64,000 nucleotides of DNA from Hordeum vulgare subsp. vulgare. Taxonomy: Eukaryota > Streptophyta > Magnoliopsida > Poales > Poaceae. Of the stretch, positions 30,817 to 41,481 are shown one piece after another; position 1 is the first letter of the stretch; each line of letters begins with the position of its first letter. The notes under the pieces were generated by a model. It did not search any database. It was not told where the DNA came from and saw only the letters and a program-made list of their open reading frames with translations. The stretch spans positions 431,848,676-431,912,675 of the forward strand of contig NC_058521.1 in the NCBI RefSeq assembly GCF_904849725.1. The letters are read 5' to 3'. Made by a program: the position numbers and the translations under genes.

Positions 30817-33800
30817 TGAAATCACCCGGCAAAAGGCTAGGCCTTCCGTCATTTGCCAAGTATGTAGGTGCATTAATTAAATAGCAGTTTAAACATAATG
30901 ATATCAAATACTCATGTTATCACATGAGACAGCTGGCACCTGCAACTAGCAAAGCTATCATTAGAAGCTAAGCAAGCCTACTTAGCCAAACAACATTAGC
31001 TAGGAGGGGAAGGTGTTTGGGTTTCATGGCAATATCAGGAGGCAATTATATCAAGTGGTAGGCATCGAGCATATATCGAAGAAAACATGAATCTAAGCAT
31101 AACAAAGCTAGATACGGTATCAAGGTCACGGTCATCTTGCCTGTGATATCTTCAGCTTGGAATTGCTCTTGTTCGTCCTGCATGTACTCTCCAGAATCCA
31201 CGTACTCGCTCTCCGATCCCGGTGCTACCCAAGATAAAAATAACAGCCAATGAACACCAACACAACATGATGCAACAAACACATGATGCATGAGATGAGA
31301 ATGAAGCATGCATCTCTATTCTAGTCACTTGCATATGCATGAGAAAGGAAGATAAACTTCTGGATAGAACTTCACAGTAGCTATCTTGACATGCATGAAG
31401 ATGGCATGAACAGGTGCATCACAAGAAAAAAATGCAAAAGCATACAAAGAACGTTGACAACGGAGCTACGGATCAACCAGAAACTACGAAACAAGATATG
31501 GAGGCCTACGGATCAATTCCACCACAAACACACTCCAATGGCACTCTTCTGGTATTCCCAGGTTGCCACATGATCAAACAAACAAATATAGGTGGGGTGG
31601 TGCAAAGAAACTCACCACACCACCAACAATACTAACACAAGCTTCAAAACAACTAAAACATGCAATCTGTCCTAAACAGGATCATAGCAGTTTGTGACGA
31701 CATGCAAAGTACCTACAACCACCCAAATGTGTCAAACAAGATATGTGGCAAAAGCTATCCAAAAGCTCTACAAGCCTGAGCAAGAAGATAATACAAAGGA
31801 GCCACACACAGGAAGATCTACAGGTGCTAACTTGGACAAAAATAACATATTTCAGGGACTTAGTGAAAATCTCAGATTTTCAATAGCTGCTTATGCTCTG
31901 AAGCATTTTGACAGCCTCCAAAATAATATCTACAAGAAGTGAAAGTGCATGAAATTTAACAGAGAGCTAGACGAACACAAAAGCTCCAACTCTCTAGTTG
32001 ATTGCAAGGGCTGATTCCCAACACATGAGATTTTGCAACCACAACAACAAGGGAAGAAAATAACAGGAGTTTCTCAGACTTAGTGAAAATCACAGATTTT
32101 CACCAAGCTGACAATTTCAGCCACATGTCAACTTTGACAAGGCACAACTTGCACATACAAACTCCTAAGCATAAAACAAAACTACCATGATGTAGAGGGG
32201 TTCACCCACTATTGCCACATTTGGGAATCATCCTCATAGGCTCAACACACCACATGACACCAAGCTCTAAACATAGCTTCAAGACAGAAAAAAGGACAGT
32301 TTATGAAGTTGCTCCAAAGCAAAATCTGATTCCACAAGTGGATTCGTGGGATGATTCTACCCTGAATCCATATATAAAACATGGGTACTTGCATACAACA
32401 TGTAGGCACAAAGTTGAAAGGAAAAAAACAACATAGAATCATATAGTCTCTAATAGTGCCATATCACATGTGGTACTCACTATTTCATCATCCACACATG
32501 CACAAGCTCACACCCACAACTCCAATGGTGACATGAGGGGTTAGCAGCATGCACATGAGCCTTAGCACATCACCACACACACACACACACATGCTTGACC
32601 ACATACACACATGCATAACCACACACAATTGCATACACTCTCAAGCTACCACTAACACACACTCACACACCCTAGGGTTCAAAGGAACTCCCCATGCTCA
32701 CTAAGGGAAAACCCATGCCTTGGTCATGTGTGTTTCATACACACACATGCACCTCACTACACTCACACACATGCACCCACATGGATACATACACACACAT
32801 ACAACCACATGGATGCATGCACACACATACGACCTCAAATCTACATCAATCTGCCTAAGCATAAAAGGGGAATAAATACACTGATTAACCCAAGGCAAAG
32901 CACTCACTAGTTGCTACAATAAAGAAGGAAAAGAAATAATGAAAAGAAAGCAAAAGAAAAAGAAAACATAAAAGGGGATGACCTTGGGATCGAACCCAGG
33001 TCTCCCTGGAACACAACCAGCTCCACACCACTGCGCAAGGCTATTCCCTTCGACAGGGAGGAGGAAGGAAACAGGGTAAACTACCCCATCGCGCTACTGT
33101 ACCAGAAAAAATCAAAAACCAAAAAGGGGCGCGGCGGGGGCTCCAACCCACGACCACACGCTCGGCAAAACATCCCCCTACCACTGCACTACCCGTTCGG
33201 ATCTTACCAGAGAGGGGGGCATTGCTCTTTCGAGCATCCCCCTCTGAACCTACCACAGACCACGACTGCCGAAACAGGGGACGGTCACCGCAGGCGCTAC
33301 ACTACAAATTGAACTACGACCACTCGCGGGGAGGAAGAGGGACTCGCGGCGGATCCATTTCACACCTAAGATCCATGAGAGGACCACTGCGGCGACCTAT
33401 CCACGTACACGGCGGCGCCGGCTACAGAGGGGAACCATGGCGCGCATCTACGCTCTAGGCGATATCTACTAACAAGGGAACGGGAGGAGACCAGCTGCTC
33501 ACCCACTGGTCGAGGAGGACGTGCTTGACGGAGAGGAAGAAGGGGTCGACGAGGAAGAAGACGTCGCGGAAGTAGTCGTCGGAGCAGAGGAGGAAGAAGG
33601 GGTCGTCGTCGACGTCGAGGAAGCAGAGGCGATCGGCGTCTCCTAGGTGCGGGAACAGACTCCCCTGGTAGTCCGCGTGCTCCTGGATCGACTAGAGAGG
33701 AAGAAGAGGGACGGCATCGGCGGCGGTGACCTCAATAGGGGTCGGCCATGGCGGAGGAGGAGCTCGAGCCGCCTCCTGACGACGCCAGGGAGAGGGAGGA

Positions 33801-34687
33801 GGAAGATGGAAAGGAGGTGGCGGCGGCTAGGAGGAACCCTAGAGGCCCAGACGTCGAGGGAATATATAGGGGTCGAGGGGGGCCGCCTCGACGTCCGTGA
33901 GGCCACGGCGTTGAGCCTCTCTCTCGCTCTCTCTCTAATACTCTAACGGAAAGCAAAGGGAGGAAGATAACGGCGTCAACAGGAAAGGGACGGCGGAATG
34001 GGCTACAACGCGAGAGAAAAAGGGGCTGGTCCAGCGAGGGGAGAAGGCCCACTCGGGTGGCGCCAAATAAAAGAAAGAAAACCCACTAGGTTTTCCACTT
34101 AAAAACAAATGCGAGCAAACGTTAAAATCCTAGGTAATTCTATGGCTCCAAAAATAAAATAAAAATGACCTTGGTCATAAGGGAATTATGACCTATTTAA
34201 ATAAAATGAAAAGAGGATTTTTGGAGCAAAGAAATATTTACAAAACAGAATTATATAATCTGTTTTTTGAATAAAACCCCACTTAAGCATAGTTTTAAAA
34301 CACCTTAGACATAGCACTACAACCACCAGAAAGTACTCTAAATTATCTACATTTTTCAAACAGGGGTAGAGCAAGTAAAACTTGAACTTAAGAAAAAATA
34401 AAGAAGGAGAGGTTTAGTTGAAACCTAGCTTTTGGATAAATAGGCAAAGTTGAAACCTAAGCTTGCAACTACCACTTCATACCCACATGCACTCATCACA
34501 ATCACACATAAGGATCAACGCCACCACAACAGAAGAAAGGAAGAATGCTATGGATGCATGATGCAAAGAGGAAGACAAGGCATGATCACATGAAATAACA
34601 CATGAAATGATAACTCCATAGAATGACATCATGGATCCAAACAAGGCAAGGTTACAAATATGGCAATGTTGCACTTGGGGCATTACA
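30817..34687 (-). repeat. R4: - strand LTR copy 3, 5' three-quarters
   Basis: On the - strand it starts TGTAATGCCCCAAGTG at 34687, bordered by R5 coding sequence, and continues 3.87 kb to AAATCACCCGGC, matching 24748-28513 of the + copy. The terminal 1.3 kb of the LTR is missing. Relative to the + copy it has about 100 extra bases near 33035-33135. It repeats the LTR features: TATA-like motif near 33861, the small reading frame with one stop, B-box motif, TG/CA tract (32560-32840) and hairpins at 31863-31883 and 32083-32103. Confidence 0.88.
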
Positions 34688-36730
34688 CACAGCTAGTTGT
34701 TTTTTCATTAGGTACCCTCGTAGAGGAAAAGGATACCGCTTTTATTGCCCATGTGACACCACCGTGTTTGTGGAAACCAGGAAATCGGTGTTTTTTGAGG
34801 ATATGAAGTCAGTGAGGTTAGGGCAATTGATCTCGAGGAGAAGCGGGTGTATGTTCCATCTGTGGGTATCCAAAAGAACTTTATCCCAATTACTAATATG
34901 CACGAGACACCTATTGGTCATCCCGAACCTGAAGTGGATCAATCCAATGAGGAGCCTCAACATAATGAAGATCCCCAGCATGATGAATACCCTCGGCCAA
35001 ATGATGATCCTCAACCTAATGTTAATCCTCAACCTTCTTGTGCGAGAAGAAATGCACATACTAATGAGCCCATGAGAAGATCACAGCGAGACAAGAAAAA
35101 GGCCATCTCCAACGATTATGTCACTTTCATGTGTGAGGATGAAAATGACATAGACGAGGTCCAAACTAAAATAAAGAAGCCACTAGAAGTGAAGATTCGT
35201 CGAAATGGTTGGTCGCCATGGAAGAAAAATTGAAATCTATGAGCTCGAATGATGTTTGGGACTTAGTAGATGTTCCTGATGGGGTTAAAAGGGTAGGCTG
35301 CAAGTGGGTCTACAAAACAAAATATGATTCCAAATGGTACATAGAAAGGTTCAAATTGATACTTGTAGCAAAGGGTTTTACACAGAGAGAAGGGATTGAT
35401 TAGAAGGAGACCTTCTCGCTTGTGTCGGCAAAAGATTCTTTCAGAATTGTCATGGTGCTTGTAGCTCATTGTGATTTAGAGCTCCATCAAATGGATGTCA
35501 AGACGACATTTCTGAATGGTGACTTAAACGAAGAAGTTTACATGATTCAACCTGAAGGTTTTGTCGTGGAAGGAAAATAATATATGGCATGTCGTTTAAA
35601 GAAATCCATATATGGCTTGAAGCAAGCTTCAAGGTAGTGGTACCTCAAGTTTGACAACGTCATTAGAACTTTTGGTTTTAACGGAAATGAAGTGGACAAC
35701 TGCATATATGTTAAATTTAAAGGAAGTAGGTTCACAATTTTAGTCCAATATGTGGATAATATTCTATTGGCTTGCAGTAATAAAGATATGATGCATGGGA
35801 CCAAGAGGTTTTTGTCCTTAAATTTTGACATGAAGGATCTCGGTGAAGCCTCATGTGTTCTTGGCATTGAGATTCATCGAGATAGGCCCAACGAAACATT
35901 AGGAATATCACCCAAGGCTTATCTTGAGAGAGTACTAAAGAAATACAGTGTGCATCAATGCTCTTCCTCACCTACCCCCATAGTCAAGCATGATAAAGTT
36001 TGGGACATTCTAATGTCCAAGGAACCAAAATGAAACTGGTCACATGTAGTCAGTTCCTTATGCTTGAGCTATTGGAAGCATCATGTATGCTCAAGTATGT
36101 ACTCGTCCTGACTTAACTTTCGTAACTGGGATGCTTGGAAGATTCCAATCTAATCCAGGACTGGACCACTAGAAGGCTGCAAAGAAAGTCTTGCGTTATA
36201 TGCAAGGTACTACAAATTTCATGCTTACATATACAAAGTCCGATAGCCTGGAAGTTATTGGTTACTCAGAATCTGATCTTCTCGGGTGTGTGAATAGTAA
36301 GAAATCCAAGTCAGGTAATATATCCACACTCGCTGGTGGAGCCATAACATTGAAAAGCTCCAAGCAAATGATAGTTGCCTCATCTACGATCTAGGCAGAG
36401 TTTATAACATGTTTTGAGGTCATTGGGCAGGCTGTATGGATAAATAATTTCCTTCTCAGACTTAAAGTGGTTGGCAACATTTCCAAACCACTCACATTGT
36501 ATTGTGATAATGAATCCGCAATTTTTTATGCTAATAACAACAAGTCAAGTGTTGTTGCTAGGCACATTGACCTAAAGTATTGTGTTGTTCAACATAGAAT
36601 CCATGATCAAATTATCAATGTTAAGCATATCAGTACGACACGTATGCTTGCGGATCCGATAACTAAAGGCTTACCACCAAATATATTTCGTGACCATGTA
36701 GCCGGCATGGGGTTATTGGAAGCCTCTTGA
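34688..36730 (+). pseudogene. R5: Copia polyprotein remnant (integrase end, RT, RNase H)
   Basis: Fragments appear in order on +. The post-integrase segment reads YPRRGKGYRFYCPCDTTVFV. Reverse transcriptase includes VGCKWVYKTKYDSKWYIERF, HQMDVKTTFLNGDLNEEVYM, SIYGLKQASR and QYVDNILLACSN. RNase H includes MRYMQGTTNFMLTY, LTLYCDNESAIFYANN and MLADPITKGLPPNIFRDHV. The YVDD active site has become YVDN. Stops occur at 35401, 35578, 35635 and 36392 among others, with frame changes. The upstream half of the element was separated by the R4 insertion at 34687/34688 and lies outside the window. The divergence from R7 shows a different Copia lineage from Angela. Confidence 0.9.
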
Positions 36731-36910
36731 TTCTGGAATTATGGAACCGCTAATATAAAACACTCCCCACTAAGTAATATGTATTCCATTTCGAAATAGG
36801 ATGTGTGTTATGAGTATTGTGGTTCAATGATATTTTATTTGTTGTTGTAGCATCTTACTCTCGTATATCATTCCTGTGGAGAATGAACATAAGTTATTGA
36901 GCTTAACGAT

Positions 36911-37467
36911 CAAGGGGAGAATGTTGGTATTGATCTAAGGCCCAATGGGCCAAGAGAAAGAATGGGAAATAAATAACATTAAGGGGAGGAGGTTACGAAC
37001 TAAGTACGTACCTCCTTGATCTCAACTAACGCGCCCTGATCGATGACGACCCAAAACAACGTGGTTGAGGTCCCCTCATCGCCAGCGCCACATATAAAGA
37101 AGGGGACAACAAGCCACGCATGATCTGACATGTTTACATGCGTCTACTTTGCCCTTCTAAATCCTAAAAAAACCAATCCGATCTGAGGAAGCGTTGTGCA
37201 ACGGGAAGGCCTTCTCCTACTCTACTTCGGTGCCGGGAGAGTGTCGCTGACGCCCGGAGGGACGCCGCTACCTGCAGGGAGCATCTACATCGAGTCTGCA
37301 TCACGCATGCATCAAACAAGAACGGGACTTCGCATCAACTATACCAATGACTGCTTCCATTGATGATAAGATCCAATTCACCTTTATGTTCATGATCCAA
37401 GTAATTAGGTGATTTAATGACTCGCTTACGTTCATGTTAAGTAAAGTATACGAGATTAACTCCAACA
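36911..37467 (+). repeat. R5: polypurine tract and 3' LTR
   Basis: The polypurine tract CAAGGGGAGAA (36911-36921) is followed by a 546-bp LTR (36922-37467) that starts TGTTGGTATTGATC and ends CTCCAACA, with perfect terminal TGTTGG/CCAACA. A TATA-like CATATAAAG lies at about 37091-37099. The five bases after it (37468-37472, ATATA) would be the target duplication. This is the boundary between the nested block and the gene island. Confidence 0.87.
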
Positions 37468-37756
37468 ATATACACACACATACAGATATATATATTGATT
37501 ATTACTATTATGATGACAATGGTTATACTAAGGGGTCTAGAGTTTTTGTTTCATCTTGGATCCTTCAAATCTCATAACTGGGCCTCCCCTCGTGGGTTCA
37601 AAAGTAAATGGGCCGAGCTGCTAATTCTAGCCCAACTAATATAAGCCACATTAGCACGTAATAGTAATTAAAGAAACATTCACGGGCTTTCATCTCCCTA
37701 TATGTGAGATATAGCCCTAACGCAACATAGCCCGTTCCGGCCCGAAAATACCTTTT
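37468..37756. other. Intergenic sequence, no feature recognised
   Basis: AT-rich sequence with a short TATATA/ACACAC stretch at its start. No open frame, RNA gene or repeat boundary is evident. Confidence 0.5.
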
Positions 37757-38129
37757 GGAGCTTGGATTCCATGACATCCTTTATTTTTTAAAAATTCAAA
37801 ATTCAAATTTTTTGTTTTAAAAAAATCTAAGAAAATGTGCAAGTACATAAGGATGAAATGTATATGTATGCACAAATTCAAGATGAAATATCTTAAAATA
37901 CGATGTGTGTAAAAAAATTAATTCATAGACTTTTAGGATAATAGTATCATGTGTTAAAAGCCACATTTTTTTCCACTCTCGTTTCAACGTATTTTGTTCT
38001 TAAAATTTACATGCGTGTATGTTATGCCTTCATGTATATCTATATTTTTCAGTTTTTTTAAATGTAAAAATATGAATTTTAATAAATTTTGGGATTTCTA
38101 AAAACAGGCCTCCATAGAGGCCGAGCTTC
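37757..38129. repeat. MITE-like foldback element upstream of the USP gene
   Basis: The two ends are inverted copies of each other over roughly 160 bases: GGAGCTTGGATTCCATG at the left pairs with the reverse complement of the right end, GAAGCTCGGCCTCTATGG. The similarity continues through AT-rich sequence with small gaps. The element is about 373 bp and has no coding capacity, which fits a miniature inverted-repeat transposable element. No convincing target-site duplication is visible, so the superfamily is not assigned. Confidence 0.6.
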
Positions 38130-38185
38130 GAAACGCCGTACTCGTTCTGACCGACTCATCTCATCAGAAAACAATTGCACACAGT

Positions 38186-38237
38186 GTGTCGACACTGGCG
38201 GCCTGCCGCAAGTCCACAACCGAGGGCGTGTCGACAC
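38186..38237. promoter_or_regulatory. Two copies of the palindrome GTGTCGACAC upstream of the USP gene
   Basis: The perfect 10-base palindrome GTGTCGACAC occurs at 38186-38195 and 38228-38237, 42 bases apart and directly upstream of the candidate TATA boxes. Duplication plus position suggests a binding site for a dimeric transcription factor; none is identified. Confidence 0.4.
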
Positions 38238-38255
38238 CGCGCGATGTGCCGCCGA

Positions 38256-38282
38256 TTATATATTACTGTAGTACCTTATAAA
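38256..38282 (+). promoter_or_regulatory. Candidate TATA boxes of the USP gene
   Basis: TTATATATTA (38256-38265) and CCTTATAAAC (38274-38283) lie about 320-350 bases before the start codon. Either would give a 5' untranslated region of about 300 bases. No transcript evidence is available. Confidence 0.4.
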
Positions 38283-38602
38283 CAAGTCCAGTCTCTAGAC
38301 AAAAAAAGAAAAACCAAGTCCAACCTGTAGACACGAAGAATCCAGATCCCCGATCCTTATCCAGAATGAGACGAGGCCCACGCCTGTCAGCCTTCCACGC
38401 TGCAAACCCCGCAAAAACCACGGGTAGCAGCTCCGGTTCCACCAAAGAGCCGCGGAATGGAGCCCCCAAACCGCGAGCCATCCTCACGGACACGGTCAGC
38501 GTGCAACATATAACCTTCACGCCTGCACACCGCACTTCCACAAATCTCCATCAAGAAAGTGTTACCCAAACGACACACAAAAGCATACACGAGGGCAAAG
38601 GG

Positions 38603-39373
38603 ATGGATCCCGCCGAGGGCCGAAGGATACTGGTGGCCGTGGACGAGGGCGACGAGAGCGTCCAGGCGTTGCGATGGTGCCTCGCCAACTTCGCCACGCG
38701 CGGTGACGGCGAGCTTGCGCCCCCGGACACCATCCTCCTGCTCTACGTCCGGCCGACGCCGCCCACCTACTCCGTGCTTGACGCCTCCGGTACGTACGTT
38801 CTGTCTTCACGAACCGATCCTGCACTCGTCCCGGCGTCGGGAACTAACCGGCCTGTGCCGTAAGCCCCGCTAGGCTATCTGTTCGCCAATGAGGCGACGG
38901 CTGCGATCGACGGGTACAGCCGGGCGGTGGCGGACGCCGTGGTGGACAAGGCGCAGAAGCTCTGCGCGCTCCACAACAAAGAGAACGGCGAGGTGAAGGT
39001 GAAGGTGGATGTGAAGGTGGCCGTTGGGGACGCCCGGAGCGTCATCTGCGACATGGTGGACAAGCTCGGAGCCGACGTGCTGGTCATGGGGAGCCATGGC
39101 TATGGCTTTTTCAAGAGGTAATTCTTCTCGACTTCTGTACTCACACTCTGCACCCCAGGCTGCAGTGAGACCAGCGGGATTGCGGAACTGATGTTTATTT
39201 GTAGCCTATTCTAATATGTACTCCACTTCACGCTTCTGTCAGAGTAGTGTTCGTGGCTTCGTGCTCGCGTGACCGAGGATTCTCGTTGGTTTTGCAGGGC
39301 TCTCCTCGGGAGTGTCAGCGATTACTGCGTCAGCAACGCCAACTGCCCCGTTCTCATCGTCAAGTCCAAATAA
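38603..39373 (+). CDS. Universal stress protein (USP, ATP-binding type), three exons
   Basis: Exons 38603-38789, 38874-39117 and 39298-39373 join into a 168-residue protein. The introns (38790-38873, GTACGT...CTAG; 39118-39297, GTAATT...GCAG) have canonical ends, and the frame is kept across both. The start is the ATG in GGGATGGATCC, giving MDPAEGRRILVAVDEGDES; the hydrophobic strand with Asp14 is the usual USP beginning. The ATP-binding signature G-2X-G-9X-G-S is complete: G135, G138, G148, S149 in GSHGYGFFKRALLGSVSDYC. The end NCPVLIVKSK is typical of single-domain plant USPs, which are usually 160-170 residues. The family comprises small cytoplasmic or nuclear nucleotide-binding proteins linked to stress responses; the substrate or partner of this one is unknown. 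A small oddity is the V-K repeat at residues 103-111 (GTGAAG-type DNA repeat). The gene is GC-rich, unlike its surroundings, and intact, so it is probably functional. Confidence 0.92.
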
Positions 39374-40038
39374 CAGGATGAACAGTTCATGGGAGATTAG
39401 CAGTGATGCCCATACTTGCATGTGCTCCTTGGCATTTAATAACTGGATGAACTGTTCTTGGGAGTATTTGTTATCCCTTTTCTTTTCTTTTCTTTTGCTT
39501 ACTTCGCGTGTAACCTGCTAGAGGAGCTAAGGGCATCTCAAGACGATCATTAAGAAGTCAAGCAATATCGCAAATCCCCGCGACTTGTATTTATAATGTT
39601 TTAGGGCATCTTCAAGCGGACTCCCAAACCTCCCGTTACCTATTCAATATGGTGACGTATTGGTCCGCACAGAGGTTTCGATGTGATTTCTTATGCAAAT
39701 TAAAGATAAAAATAAAAAAGTTTTGCGAGAGTCCGGACACGAAAAACGTTGCTATCCGACATTTCCGGCTCATTCATTTCCATTTTCTTGCGCTCCGTCC
39801 TTTTTACCCCTTACTTTTCACCCTTCATCTCCGTCGCTGCTGCTCTTGTACGTCTCCTGCCGCCACATAGGCATTGTCGACATCCGCAACTAGCACCAAC
39901 GCATTAGCTCGCCGTTTACAACGCTGCACCAACGCATTAGCTCGCCGTTTACAACGCACCCTGGAGCCATTTGTACCTAAGTATATTGCGCCCTGTTGAC
40001 GTCTTTCATGGCAGACACCACACCCGATACATGTTCGG
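39374..40038. other. USP 3' flank, non-coding
   Basis: No gene is visible. Immediately after the stop, TAACAGGATGAACAGTTCAT (39371-39390) recurs as TAACTGGATGAACTGTTCTT at 39439-39458, an imperfect direct repeat in the presumed 3' untranslated region. The stretch from about 39602 (GGGCATCTTCAAGCGGAC) resembles a common grass repeat start, but no second end is seen. A 33-base tandem repeat follows at 39893-39957. Confidence 0.5.
39893..39957. repeat. 33-bp tandem duplication
   Basis: GCACCAACGCATTAGCTCGC... (33 bases, 39893-39925) is followed directly by a second identical copy that lacks only the final base (39926-39957). Identity implies a recent slippage or duplication event. Confidence 0.9.
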
Positions 40039-41354
40039 TGATACGTTTTAAGTGAATTTTTTTCAAACACTTTTATTCTTGTTTTAAACTTTAATTTGCA
40101 TAAATGAAACTAACCCACACTCATGTTATTTTTAACAGAACTATTATGAAATAAAAGTTTTCAGATCGGAATTAAAATCAACGGAGATTATTTTTAAAAT
40201 ATATAAAAAATATTGACGAAAGAAATACGAGGAGGCCACGAGCCTCGGGGCGCGCCCCTTGAGCTCGTGGGCCCCTCGAGCCTCCGGTTGCCCCAATTGC
40301 AACTCCACAAGTATCGTGTTGCGGAGAAACAAACAAGGAATTTTTTTATCGTGTTTTACGAGACGGACCCGTCGCCATCTCCTATTCTTCCTTGGCAGGG
40401 TTAATTTGGAGTCCGTTTGGAGCTCCCGAGAGGAGGATTCATCGTCGTTGTCATCACCAACCCTTTTCTACCAATTTCATGATGCTCACCACCAGGAGTG
40501 AGTGATTTCTTCGTAGGCTCGCTGCACGGTGATGGGGTTGGATGAGATTTGCCATGTAATTGAGTTAGTTTGGTGGGGCTTGATCCCTAGTTTTCATTAT
40601 GTTTTGAGATTGATGTTGCAATGACTTTGCTATGCTTAATGCTTGTCACTGAGGCCCGAGTGCTATGATTTCAGATATGAACAAATTTTGATTCTATGAA
40701 TATGAGATTGTTTTAGATCCCATCTTGCAAATTATATGTACCTATTTGTGTTATGGCCCGCAGACCCCAACGTGAAAATAGTTGGGATCATCTCCGGTGA
40801 TGACCGTAATATGAGGAGTTCATGTATTCACCATCTGTTAACGCTTTGTCCCTATTCTCTATTAAAAGGAGGTCTTAATATTCCTTAGTTTAGCTTTGGA
40901 CCCCGCTGCCACGGAGGGTAGGACAAAAGATGTAATGTAAGTTCTTATTATAAGCATGTATGAATATATATGGAATACATGCCTGCATTACATTGATCAA
41001 TTGGAGCTAGTTGTGTGCCGCTCTAGGTTTTATGTGTTACATGATAAATGTCATCCAACAAACTTATCCATCACTGATCCAGTGCATACGCTTTTCTCAT
41101 ACTGATCTTTGCTGAGTTACTACTACCGTTGTTGTTACAAACATTACAAACTAATATTGATACTGTTCTTATTACTATTGATATTGTGCTACTAAACACT
41201 TTGCTACAGAAAGATATTCCAGGTGTGGTTGAATTGACAAATGAACTTCAAAGACTCATAAATATTCTTTGACTCCCCTTGTATCGAATCAATAAATTTG
41301 GGTGAAATACTATCCTCGAAGATTGTTGTGATCGCCTATACTTGTGGGTTATCA
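40039..41354 (+). repeat. R6: 5' LTR of an Athila-type Gypsy element (R3 family)
   Basis: Starts TGATACGTTTTAAGTG and ends GTGGGTTATCA (1316 bp), with the same order of blocks as the R3 LTR: CTAATTTGCAT-like block near the start, GC-rich palindromic block near 40235-40295, and CACTTGTGGGTTATCA-type end. It is more diverged and shorter than the R3 LTR and lacks its triplet expansion. It begins 666 bp after the USP stop codon in the same transcriptional direction as the gene. Bases 40034-40038 (TTCGG) would be one side of the target duplication. Confidence 0.85.
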
Positions 41355-41365
41355 AGATATTTTTC

Positions 41366-41383
41366 TGGCGCCGTTGCCGGGGA
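41366..41383 (+). other. R6 primer-binding site (tRNA-Asp type)
   Basis: TGGCGCCGTTGCCGGGGA, the intact form of the site, 11 bases after the LTR end. Confidence 0.9.
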
Positions 41384-41429
41384 GCATAGCTCTATTTATT
41401 GAGTTCACTTCGGGTATCTATTGTTCATT

Positions 41430-41481
41430 ATGAATAAACTGAAAGACCCCAGAACTAGGATCGTACCCTCTAAGACGAGGG
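41430..41481 (+). pseudogene. R6: Gag N-terminus, first part (interrupted by R7)
   Basis: ATG at 41430 opens MNKLKDPRTRIVPSKTRG, matching the R3 Gag start MRNPKDPRTKVLPSTTR. The frame is interrupted by R7 and resumes at 50403. The last five bases, GAGGG (41477-41481), are repeated at 50398-50402 as the R7 target duplication. Confidence 0.85.

Larger units (their letters stand above)
15176..34687 (-). mobile_element. R4: long-LTR chromovirus (Tekay-like Gypsy) with rearranged 5' side
   Basis: A - strand Gypsy element with gag, protease, reverse transcriptase, RNase H, integrase and chromodomain (20825-16523). Its LTRs are about 5.1 kb, delimited by TGTAATGCCCC at the start and GTCGTTACA at the end (TGTAA/TTACA). 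The 3' LTR is cut by R3 at 15175. The 5' side (20846-34687) is rearranged: a truncated - LTR, a partial + element, a full + LTR, a leader, and a second - LTR whose start at 34687 borders R5 with no polypurine tract, so it is the outer end of the insertion. Large LTRs recall the Triticeae LARD family Sukkula, but I cannot confirm identity. Confidence 0.8.

Noticed and set aside
38366..38863. A 165-codon open frame covering the first USP exon
   Set aside because: It extends upstream of the USP ATG and reads through the GTACGT donor at 38790. The conserved USP protein is obtained only with the spliced model, so the extra residues are an artefact.
39602..39690. A second MITE in the USP 3' flank (GGGCATCTTCAAGCGGAC)
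   Set aside because: Resembles the start of a common grass repeat, but no matching inverted end or target duplication could be found.
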